In this document: positions 37,426-45,356 of the stretch, piece after piece | Layout: each line of letters opens with the position of its first letter | Position numbering within the stretch: position 1 is the first letter of the stretch | Assembly: GCF_030818795.1 (NCBI RefSeq) | Contig: NZ_JAUTAY010000001.1 | Span: 2,418,001-2,482,000, forward strand | From: Microbacterium sp. SORGH_AS_0862 | GTDB lineage: Bacteria; Actinomycetota; Actinomycetes; Actinomycetales; Microbacteriaceae | Direction: 5' to 3' | DNA length: 64,000 nt | Position numbers and translations under genes: made by a program | Notes under the pieces: generated by a model | What the model saw: the letters and a program-made list of their open reading frames with translations, nothing else | Told to the model about the DNA's origin: nothing | The model's database searches: none

Positions 37426-38660
37426 CGCCGCCCGGTCTGACGCAGGTAGTCGCGCAGTTGCGCGAACGTTCCGTCGTCCTCCCCGAAGCGGACCACGTTG
37501 CGTGCCGACTCGAGCCAGGGCGCCGTGGACGGCATGATCTGAGCGACGCTCTGCCGGAGGTCGGACATGCCGATCAGGCGCGGAACGCCGCTTCGACTGC
37601 TCTCCAGCAGCGCGTTCTCGCTCGCCAGTTCGCACACATAGGCCAGATCGGCGCCGCTGAAGCCTTCGGTCCCGACGGCGAGGGCGGCGAGGTCGACGCC
37701 CTCCACCGGGCGCCCCGCCAGGTGGTGCCGCAGGATCGCGTGGCGCGCCTCGGCGTCCGGCGGCAGAACGAGCAGCGTGCGGTCGAGTCTGCCCGGGCGG
37801 CGAAGCGCCGGATCCACATCCCACGGCTGATTGGTCGCGGCGAGCACGAACACGCCCTCGTTGTCGCTGCCGAGACCGTCGAGCTCTTCCAGGAGCGAGA
37901 CGACGACGCCGCGCATGCCGTTCTGCCGAGCGAGAGACCGTCGCTGCCCGATCGCATCGATCTCGTCGATGAAGAGCACGGTGGGCGCTTGCCTCCGGGC
38001 GAGCTGGAACAGCTCCCGCACGTTGCGTTCGCTGTCGCCCATGTACTGACCGAGGATGTCGCTGAGCCCGACGCTCACGAACGCGGCGCCGAGCTCGCCG
38101 GCCACGGCGCGGGCCAGGAAGGTCTTGCCGCATCCCGGCGGCCCGTACATCAGAAGTCCGCCGCGCAGGCTCTTGCCGTACAGGGCGCGCAGTTCGGGGT
38201 TGCGCAGCGGAGCCAGGAAGGCGGACTCGAGGCGCTCCTTGACCTCGCGCATCCCGCCGACGTCGGCGAGCGTGACGGGCGAGCGCTGCACGTCGCGCTC
38301 GTCGAATGCGGGTGCGCCGTCGCCGACGAACATCGGCTGGGCGATGTGGCCCACCTCGGCCTCCGCCGCCGACCAGTCGAACCCGGCGACGCCCGGAGCT
38401 TGGCTCGGAGCTTGCGCGTCGGACGCGGGGGACAGCGGTGCGGGCGTCTCGGGTGCGGCGGGGGGCCGGAGGATGCGGGCGAGCATCTCGCGTGCGCGGG
38501 AGTGACCCGGATCAGCGGCGAGAACGGTGCTCGCCTCGGCCAGTGCACGCTCGGTGTACCCCCGATCCAGCAGCACCGTCGCCAGGTGAAGTCGCAGCTC
38601 CGCATCCGCGGGCGCTGCGGCGACAGCACGTGCGAGAGCGTCGATGACCGGATCCTCCAC
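37422..38660 (-). CDS. AAA ATPase with N-terminal TPR segment
   Basis: 412 residues. A short TPR-like region (residues 5-65) and a Pro/Ala-rich linker precede a classical AAA module: Walker A LMYGPPGCGKTFLARA (about 171-186), Walker B TVLFIDEIDAIGQRR (227-241), the second region of homology FVLAATNQPWDVDPALRRPGRLDR with two arginine fingers. It resembles Cdc48/Vps4/FtsH-type ATPases but lacks a protease domain. GTG 38660 follows AAGGGGATGAC. Coupled to the TPR membrane gene; the pair sits inverted between lysC and asd. Confidence 0.85.
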   Translation of the reverse strand: MEDPVIDALARAVAAAPADAELRLHLATVLLDRGYTERALAEASTVLAADPGHSRAREMLARILRPPAAPETPAPLSPASDAQAPSQAPGVAGFDWSAAEAEVGHIAQPMFVGDGAPAFDERDVQRSPVTLADVGGMREVKERLESAFLAPLRNPELRALYGKSLRGGLLMYGPPGCGKTFLARAVAGELGAAFVSVGLSDILGQYMGDSERNVRELFQLARRQAPTVLFIDEIDAIGQRRSLARQNGMRGVVVSLLEELDGLGSDNEGVFVLAATNQPWDVDPALRRPGRLDRTLLVLPPDAEARHAILRHHLAGRPVEGVDLAALAVGTEGFSGADLAYVCELASENALLESSRSGVPRLIGMSDLRQSVAQIMPSTAPWLESARNVVRFGEDDGTFAQLRDYLRQTGRR

Positions 38661-38751
38661 GTCATCCCCTTCCGTCCTTCGCCATTGTCTGCCACGGTCC
38701 GCCGTCACGGAGTGCTTTCCCCAGGGATTCGTAGCCGCTGCCGCACGGTAG

Positions 38752-39888
<1,137 letters not shown>

Positions 39889-39923
39889 GTCGCGCCTGCG
39901 GCAAGAACCGCGAAAGTTCCCGT

Positions 39924-39956
39924 GCGCGGCCCCTCCCACTGGCGGAGGGGCCGCGC
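39924..39956 (+). terminator. Terminator after asd
   Basis: Arms 39924-39936 and 39944-39956 pair over 13 bases with a 7-base loop, 35 bases after the asd stop and just before the mqo promoter. Confidence 0.65.
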
Positions 39957-39965
39957 GCGCCGCTT

Positions 39966-39971
39966 TAGACT
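39966..39971 (+). promoter_or_regulatory. -10 box for mqo (leaderless)
   Basis: TAGACT, exactly 6 bases (TGTCGG), then GTG 39978. Confidence 0.5.
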
Positions 39972-39977
39972 TGTCGG

Positions 39978-41435
39978 GTGACAGGAAACGTCGACGTCCT
40001 CCTGATCGGTGGCGGCATCATGAGCGCCACACTCGGGACTTTTTTGCAGCAGCTCCAGCCGGACTGGAAGATCGCGGTGTTCGAGCGCCTGGGCGAGGTC
40101 GCCCAGGAGAGCTCCAACGCGTGGAACAACGCCGGAACGGGGCATGCCGCGCTGTGCGAGCTGAACTACATGCCCGCCGCCCCCGACGGCTCGGTCGATC
40201 CGGCCAAGGCTGTGGCGATCAACGAGCAGTTCCAGCAGAGCCGGCAGTTCTGGTCGACGCTCGTCGAGCGCGGTGTTCTCGCCGCCCCGGAGACCTTCAT
40301 CAACCGCACGCCCCACATGACGTTCGTGCGGGGTGAGAAGGATGTGGCCTACCTCAAGCGCCGCTACGAGTCGCTGAAGCAGCAGCCGCTGTTCGAGGGG
40401 ATCGAGTACAGCGAAGACTCCCGGGTCATCAACCAGTGGGCGCCCCTGCTGATGCAGCAGCGTCGAAAGGGCGAGCCGTTCGCCGCGACGCGGGTACCCA
40501 GCGGCACCGACGTCGACTTCGGTTCGCTCACGCGTCAGCTGCTGGATTCGATGCAGCGGCGCGGCGCCGAAGTCCTCACGGGCCGCGAGGTGCGCTCGCT
40601 CAAGCGGCAGAAGGACGGCTCGTGGCAGGTCGGCTACCGTCACACGGTGGGTCGCACGCCGGGGCGCATCAACGCGCGCTTCGTGTTCATCGGGGCGGGC
40701 GGTTGGGCGATCAAGCTGCTGCAGCGCTCGCGCATCCCCGAGGCGAAGGGCTACGGCGTCTTCCCCATCGGCGGACAGTGGCTGAAGACCAGCAACCCCG
40801 CCCTCGTCGCGCAGCACAAGGCGAAGGTCTACTCGCAGGCGTCCGTCGGGGCACCGCCCATGTCGGTGCCGCACCTGGACACCCGTGTCGTCGACGGTGA
40901 GACCTCGCTGTTGTTCGGTCCCTTCGCGACCTTCAGCCCGAAGTTCCTCAAGAACGGCTCGCCCTGGGACATCGTCACCCAGGTGCGCCTCTCGAATCTC
41001 GGCAGCATGCTCACGGCCGGCGCCACCAACCTCAACCTGGTGAAGTACCTGGTCAGCGAGCTGCTGAAGACGCACAAGAAGAAGGTCGACAGCCTCCGCG
41101 AGTTCATGCCGACGGCCGACGGTGCGGACTGGGAGCTCCTGAACGCAGGTCAACGCGCCCAGGTGATGAAGGGCGGCAAGCTGCAGTTCGGCACCGAGGT
41201 CGTCGCCGCGGCGGACGGATCGATCGCGGGTCTGCTGGGCGCCTCCCCGGGTGCGTCGACAGCCGTGTCGATCATGCTGGGCCTGCTGAAGTCCTGCTTC
41301 CCTGATCGCATCGAGGGGTGGGAGCCGCAGCTGCGCGAGCTCATCCCCAGCTACGGAACGGCGTTGAACCCGGATCCGGCCGCGGCCGAGGCCTCCCTCG
41401 CCGCGACGGCCGAGGAACTGCACCTCACGGTCTGA
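39978..41435 (+). CDS. mqo: Malate:quinone oxidoreductase
   Basis: 485 residues. FAD-binding VLLIGGGIMSATLGTFL at the N-terminus, followed by ESSNAWNNAGTGHAALCELNY, a hallmark of Mqo. GGWAIKLLQRSRIPEAKGYGVFPIGGQW and the C-terminal LLGASPGASTAVSIM also fit. It is a membrane-associated FAD enzyme that oxidises malate to oxaloacetate and passes electrons to quinone. It appears to start leaderless at GTG 39978. Confidence 0.95.
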   Translation: MTGNVDVLLIGGGIMSATLGTFLQQLQPDWKIAVFERLGEVAQESSNAWNNAGTGHAALCELNYMPAAPDGSVDPAKAVAINEQFQQSRQFWSTLVERGVLAAPETFINRTPHMTFVRGEKDVAYLKRRYESLKQQPLFEGIEYSEDSRVINQWAPLLMQQRRKGEPFAATRVPSGTDVDFGSLTRQLLDSMQRRGAEVLTGREVRSLKRQKDGSWQVGYRHTVGRTPGRINARFVFIGAGGWAIKLLQRSRIPEAKGYGVFPIGGQWLKTSNPALVAQHKAKVYSQASVGAPPMSVPHLDTRVVDGETSLLFGPFATFSPKFLKNGSPWDIVTQVRLSNLGSMLTAGATNLNLVKYLVSELLKTHKKKVDSLREFMPTADGADWELLNAGQRAQVMKGGKLQFGTEVVAAADGSIAGLLGASPGASTAVSIMLGLLKSCFPDRIEGWEPQLRELIPSYGTALNPDPAAAEASLAATAEELHLTV

Positions 41436-41470
41436 TCTGCGCGCTGTCCCGAGCCGGATGCCGCGAGCCG

Positions 41471-41485
41471 CCTAGAATTTCTAGG
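41471..41485 (+). promoter_or_regulatory. Perfect palindrome containing the tdk -10 box
   Basis: CCTAGAATTTCTAGG is a 7+1+7 perfect inverted repeat. It includes the hexamer TAGAAT, which ends 6 bases before GTG 41485. The last base of the palindrome is the first base of the start codon, so a protein bound here would cover promoter and start. Confidence 0.5.
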
Positions 41486-42099
41486 TGGCCAAGCTCTACT
41501 TCCGCTACGGGGCGATGAACTCCGGCAAGTCGACGGCGCTGCTGCAGGCCGCGTACAACTACGAGGAACGCGGACAGCACGTTCTGCTGGCCAAGCCCGA
41601 GATCGACACGAAGGGTGCCGATCGCATCTCGAGCCGTTTGGGGATGTCACGCGGGGTGGACTTCCTCATCCGGCCCGAGGACGACCTCCGCGAGCTCTTC
41701 GCGTCGCACCGCGCCCGGGTTCTCGCCGCGGAGGGTGCGGATGTGGCGTGCCTGCTCATCGACGAGGCGCAGTTCCTGACGCGCACCCAGGTCGACGATC
41801 TGCTGCGCATCGTGGTGCTGGACGGCGTGCCCTCCCTCGCCTACGGCATCCGCACCGACTTCCAGACGCACGCGTTCCCGGGTTCACGTCGCCTCATGGA
41901 GCTCGCCCACAGCCTGGAGGAGCTCAAGACGATCTGTCGCTGTGGTCGCAAGGCGCTCTTCAACGCCCGGCTGGTCGGTGGACGCTTCGTCTTCGAGGGC
42001 GACCAGGTCGCCATCGACGAGCTCAGCCACGAGAAGGTGACCTACGAGTCGATGTGTGCGCAGTGCTACCTGACCGCGTCCGGAGGACGCCTCAGCTGA
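41485..42099 (+). CDS. tdk: Thymidine kinase
   Basis: 204 residues of the type II family: Walker A FRYGAMNSGKSTALL at residues 6-20, Walker B CLLIDEAQFLT near 90-100, the lasso region, and a zinc site formed by CRCGRK and CAQC. It phosphorylates thymidine in salvage. It starts at GTG 41485 without a leader and overlaps by eight bases at its 3' end with the convergent DUF1295 gene. Confidence 0.94.
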   Translation: MAKLYFRYGAMNSGKSTALLQAAYNYEERGQHVLLAKPEIDTKGADRISSRLGMSRGVDFLIRPEDDLRELFASHRARVLAAEGADVACLLIDEAQFLTRTQVDDLLRIVVLDGVPSLAYGIRTDFQTHAFPGSRRLMELAHSLEELKTICRCGRKALFNARLVGGRFVFEGDQVAIDELSHEKVTYESMCAQCYLTASGGRLS

Positions 42100-42937
42100 G
42101 CGCCTCGGCGCTCCGGCGGCCGCGCGGCGGCCACGGCACCAGCATCGAGGTCGTGCGTCGGTACTCGGCGTAGGCGGGGTACTTGCCGGCCGAGATCGAC
42201 TCCGTGAACACGGTCGAGCCGATGAACAGCAGAGTCAGCAGGATCGGCCCTGCGATCGTGACGTTGATCGCTCCGCCCAGGATGCCGGCGCCCGCGCTCA
42301 GGGCCGCATTGGCGCCGATCAGGTAGAGCACCCACCACTGGGCCTGCTCGAAGAAGAAGTTGGGGTGGCGGCTGTAGCGGAACAGTCCCGTGGTCACGAA
42401 GCCGGGGGCGAGCTCGCCGCCCGCCGCAGCCTTGGCTCGGTGGAAGTTCCACTGCTGCTGATCGGCCAGCCACTCCCCGGCGAGGAAGGCGAGGAACAGC
42501 AGCGCCCACACCGCATCCCAGACGTTCAGCGGCGTCGTGTTCAGCAACGCGGCCGCCGCGGGCAGGGTGATCAGCACGAGCAGCGCGTTCTGGTACAGCA
42601 CGATGAACAACAGGTTGAAGACCTGGAACTGCCACGGCCGCATCCGTGCGCGCAGTATTGCCCAACGATAGTCCTCCATGCCGCTGTAGCCGCCCTTGCG
42701 GGCGAAGTTGAAGGTGAGGCGCGCGCCCCAGAGCGTCACGAGCACGGCCATGAGGATGAGCCGTGCCGCGTCGAGACCGCCCGCGATCGCCACGCCCGCG
42801 AAGATCCAGACGTAGGCGACCGGCACGATCGACCAGATCCGGTCGACCCACGAGGTGTCCTTCGTGATCAGCGACAGGACCCAGCACAGTGCGCACACCG
42901 CACCGGCGAGCACGACAACCATCCCCAGAGCGCCCAT
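42092..42937 (-). CDS. DUF1295 / steroid-5-alpha-reductase-like membrane protein
   Basis: 281 residues with about seven membrane helices. The C-terminal part has RYSRHPNFFFEQAQWWVLYL and AEYRRTTSMLVPW, the signature of the DUF1295 and isoprenylcysteine-methyltransferase-like superfamily where NADPH or SAM binds. ATG 42937 lies 6 bases after TACGGT on the minus strand, again suggesting a leaderless message. Substrate unknown. Confidence 0.87.
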   Translation of the reverse strand: MGALGMVVVLAGAVCALCWVLSLITKDTSWVDRIWSIVPVAYVWIFAGVAIAGGLDAARLILMAVLVTLWGARLTFNFARKGGYSGMEDYRWAILRARMRPWQFQVFNLLFIVLYQNALLVLITLPAAAALLNTTPLNVWDAVWALLFLAFLAGEWLADQQQWNFHRAKAAAGGELAPGFVTTGLFRYSRHPNFFFEQAQWWVLYLIGANAALSAGAGILGGAINVTIAGPILLTLLFIGSTVFTESISAGKYPAYAEYRRTTSMLVPWPPRGRRSAEALS

Positions 42938-42943
42938 GACGTC

Positions 42944-42949
42944 ACCGTA
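42944..42949 (-). promoter_or_regulatory. -10 box for the DUF1295 gene (leaderless)
   Basis: Minus-strand TACGGT, then exactly 6 bases (GACGTC), then ATG. Confidence 0.45.
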
Positions 42950-42976
42950 GCGCGCGCAGGGCGGCGCGGGGAAGGA

Positions 42977-43744
42977 TCAGCGGGTGGGGAGGGTGGGGAT
43001 GAGGGTGTCGAGGTAGTCGGCGGTGTCTTGCCAGCCGTGGACGGCGTGGCAGGTGACGCCGAGGGCGAGGACGGGGTAGTCGTTGCCGTCGGGGTCGAGG
43101 CGGTCGCCGATGAAGAGCATGTCGTCGAGGCTGATGCCGGTGTGTTCGGCGAGGCGCTGCATGCCGTAGGCCTTGTCGATGCCGCGGTGGGTGATGTCGA
43201 CGCTGGTGGATCCGCCGGAGCGGACTTCGAGGTCGGGGATGCGGGCGGCGACGGCTTCGCGGAGGGTGTTCTTCTTCTCGCCGGTAGGGTCCCACGCGGT
43301 CTTCGCGTCGAGGGGGGCGGACTGGCCGAGGGCGGAGAAGGTGATCTGGGAGCCGCGGTCTTCGAGGATGGGGCCCCAGGTCTGCTCTGCCCAGAGTCCG
43401 AGGCGTTTGGCCTCTTCTTCGACGGCGGCGAGGGCGCGGGTCTTCTCGTCGTCGGTGAGGCTGTGGGCGTAGACGGTGGTGATGCCTGCGGGGGTGAGGC
43501 GGTAGTACTGGGTGCCGCAGGTGGGCAGCAGGTGCATGTGGTCGAGGACGTCGTCGGTGGTCGCGGGCAGCTGCTCGACGACCTGCGACCGGAACTGGGC
43601 GAGCTGGCCGCCGGAGATGATCGCGACCTCGACCCGTGAGGCGAGCGCGAGCAGCAGGTCCGCGATCCGCGGATCGACCGCGCTCTTGGACGGGGCGAGC
43701 GTGTCGTCCAGATCGAACGCAACGAGCTTCGGCGGCTGAGTCAT
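42977..43744 (-). CDS. HAD-superfamily phosphatase (phosphomannomutase-like)
   Basis: 255 residues. Nucleophile motif VAFDLDDTLAPSKS (residues 8-21), motif II AIISGGQ near 44-50, and the late MLFIGDRLDPDGNDYPV with the acidic residues, as in Cof/PMM-type HADs. Family members dephosphorylate sugar phosphates. GGAGAG lies before ATG 43744. Codon choice is odd: apart from the 5' end, nearly every codon ends in C, with GAA and CAA more common and GTG/CTG nearly absent compared with neighbours. Confidence 0.85.
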   Translation of the reverse strand: MTQPPKLVAFDLDDTLAPSKSAVDPRIADLLLALASRVEVAIISGGQLAQFRSQVVEQLPATTDDVLDHMHLLPTCGTQYYRLTPAGITTVYAHSLTDDEKTRALAAVEEEAKRLGLWAEQTWGPILEDRGSQITFSALGQSAPLDAKTAWDPTGEKKNTLREAVAARIPDLEVRSGGSTSVDITHRGIDKAYGMQRLAEHTGISLDDMLFIGDRLDPDGNDYPVLALGVTCHAVHGWQDTADYLDTLIPTLPTR

Positions 43745-44052
43745 GACGGCTCTCCAGCGGGTGTCGGGTTCTGCCGGTGGGCCGGCGGAAGGATCTGAGC
43801 GCGGCGGCGCGGCTCCCGCCATCCTATCGGGGCGCGCCGCATCCGCCGTGCGCGCCCGTCCCTTCCCGCGCCGCTTCTCTCCGCCTCCCCCGGGGGCGGA
43901 GGGGCGGATGCGGGAAGCCGGGAAGGCAAGAAGAGGCCGACCCGAAGGTCGACCTCTTCTGCTGTGCGGTCGACCTCGCCCACCTCTGTCTCCGGAACTC
44001 ATCGACCCCTGTTGATTGGGGGGGTGAAGGACAAGGGCGTCAGGGCTCTCTG
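43745..44052. other. Intergenic region with hairpins, left edge of the anchored-repeat locus
   Basis: About 308 bases with no convincing gene. It contains a GC-rich imperfect hairpin near 43886-43912 and the clearer hairpin at 43929-43960. Confidence 0.5.
43929..43960. terminator. Hairpin upstream of the recombinase-like fragment
   Basis: 14-base arms (43929-43942 and 43947-43960) with one mismatch and a CGAA tetraloop, flanked by AAG- and TTC-rich ends. No intact gene ends next to it, so it may mark a lost gene. Confidence 0.45.
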
Positions 44053-44340
44053 ATGATCGAGGGGGGCGTCGACGCTCCTCGACGGTGGACCCGACTCGCA
44101 TCGTCTGCGCGCGCCGAGGTAGCGCAGCGGTACGAAGCGGGGGAGACGTCGACGTCACTGGCTGTCGAGTGTGGTGTTGCCGAGTCGACGATCCTCGGCA
44201 TCCTTCGTGATGCCAACGTCGTGATGCGTACCGTCGTCGGCGGTGATTTGACAGTCGGGGTCAGCAAACGACAAGATGATTCACACGTAATTGATAATGA
44301 GTATCAGTATCGCCATGGGAGAGCCGAGGGGAGGCGTTGA
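44053..44340 (+). CDS. Small HTH protein resembling a serine-recombinase C-terminus
   Basis: 95 residues. The centre reads ARAEVAQRYEAGETSTSLAVECGVAESTILGILRDANV, a helix-turn-helix like the Hin-type domain at the end of actinobacterial serine recombinases. No catalytic domain is present and the last 35 residues look non-conserved, so this is probably a fragment. Its 3' end carries the Zur-like palindrome, and its stop overlaps the next small frame as TGATG. Confidence 0.4.
   Translation: MIEGGVDAPRRWTRLASSARAEVAQRYEAGETSTSLAVECGVAESTILGILRDANVVMRTVVGGDLTVGVSKRQDDSHVIDNEYQYRHGRAEGRR
44248..44253 (+). promoter_or_regulatory. Consensus -35 element
   Basis: TTGACA, rare in this GC-rich window, with a weak -10 (CAAGAT, 44272-44277) 18 bases on. 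Transcription would begin near 44284, so the palindrome at 44292-44306 would lie just inside the transcript. Confidence 0.35.
44292..44306. promoter_or_regulatory. Zur-like operator
   Basis: TGATAATGAGTATCA: six of seven pairs are symmetric around a central G. It matches 11 of 15 positions of the actinobacterial Zur box as I recall it (TGAAAATGATTTTCA). It lies about 360 bases upstream of the first secreted-protein gene of the metal-transporter-like locus. Confidence 0.5.
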
Positions 44341-44549
44341 TGACATCCGTCCGCCATGCCCACACGGTCGGTCATCTCGCTCCCGGTGGCGAGCGGCGTT
44401 GCGGGTGCGAGCCCGCGCGCACGGCCTCGCGGCCCGCGCCCCGGTGGTTCGCCGGTCAGCCGTCGTGGGTTCCGATCCGTCGCCAGCACGCCGCTTTCGT
44501 TCGCGCCCACTTCATCTACTCCGACCGAATGGTCCGCCTCGGAGCCTGA
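44340..44549 (+). CDS. Possible 69-residue His/Cys/Arg-rich protein
   Basis: ATG 44340 has a good ribosome-binding site (AGGGGAGG) 5 bases upstream. The N-terminus VRHAHTVGHLA and RRCGCEP offers His and Cys residues suited to metal binding. It lies directly after the Zur-like box. No family is recognised and another frame (44356-44670) overlaps, so the gene is uncertain; it could also be untranslated leader. Confidence 0.3.
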   Translation: MTSVRHAHTVGHLAPGGERRCGCEPARTASRPAPRWFAGQPSWVPIRRQHAAFVRAHFIYSDRMVRLGA

Positions 44550-44666
44550 CGCCCGTCTCACGACGGCGACCTCGATCGCGCGCGGACGCAGGCATCCGAG
44601 TCGCGTCCGCGCGTCCGCGCGTTCGTCATCCCCTTTCCTCTTCCTCGTTTCAGGAGAACCACCATC

Positions 44667-45296
44667 ATGAGCATCACCACCGAGGCGACGTACGCCTCCC
44701 CGTCTCGATCGGCGCAGAGCCCGATCGCCCGTATCGTCCTCGCCCTCGCCGCCGCCCTCGCGGTGACCCTCGGCGTCAGCACGCCTTCGTTGGCCGCCAC
44801 GGGAGCGCAGACGGGGGAGTGGGACATCCTCGCGCTGTCGGCATCCGCGTCGCCGCGTCTGCAGAGCTACAACCACTCCACGGAGGCGTGGGACACCGTC
44901 CCCAGCGGCTCCGCCTCGTTCGCCGTAGGCTCCGACAAGCTGATCGATGGCGACGACGAGACCGCCACCTCTCCCGTCTCGGGCGGCGGCATCCGCTTCA
45001 AGAACACCGCGGCAACGGCCAAGACGGCGACGTTCACCATCACCGTGCCCAACGGCACCGGCCTGACCATCACCGATGTCGAGAGCGGGGTGGTGCGCAG
45101 CGTCGGTGTTTCGGGCGGTGCGCGCACTATCACCCTCTCGAGCGGCTCGGTCGTGGCCGGCGGCGAAGGCCACCGTCACTACACCTGGCAGTTCAGCGGG
45201 AACAGCACCGCCGTCACCCTCTCGGTGTCGGCGAGCGTGAGCGGTTCCGGCGCGGGCAACTTCACCACGTCGTCCAGCTACGACTTCACCTTCTGA
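44667..45296 (+). CDS. Secreted protein, first gene of the anchored-repeat locus
   Basis: 209 residues. A signal peptide (IARIVLALAAALAVTLGVSTPSLAA, cleavage near residue 44) precedes a beta-rich, Ser/Thr/Gly-rich mature protein with no Cys and no membrane anchor, so it should be released. GHRHYTWQF near 170 echoes the HxHxxW element of the repeat proteins downstream. AGGAGAACCACC precedes ATG 44667. I do not recognise a named family; its place suggests it is exported with the system. Confidence 0.75.
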   Translation: MSITTEATYASPSRSAQSPIARIVLALAAALAVTLGVSTPSLAATGAQTGEWDILALSASASPRLQSYNHSTEAWDTVPSGSASFAVGSDKLIDGDDETATSPVSGGGIRFKNTAATAKTATFTITVPNGTGLTITDVESGVVRSVGVSGGARTITLSSGSVVAGGEGHRHYTWQFSGNSTAVTLSVSASVSGSGAGNFTTSSSYDFTF

Positions 45297-45302
45297 TCGA
45301 TC

Positions 45303-45335
45303 GTGCGGGGGCGGCGATTCGTCACGCCCCCGCAC
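45303..45335 (+). terminator. Perfect hairpin between the secreted protein and the giant repeat gene
   Basis: 11-bp arms 45303-45313 and 45325-45335, 11-base loop, no T-tract. It starts six bases after the first gene's stop and ends 21 bases before the next start. It may attenuate or stabilise the 5' message so the small protein is made in excess. Confidence 0.5.
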
Positions 45336-45356
45336 TTCCCTCTGGAAAGACCTCGA

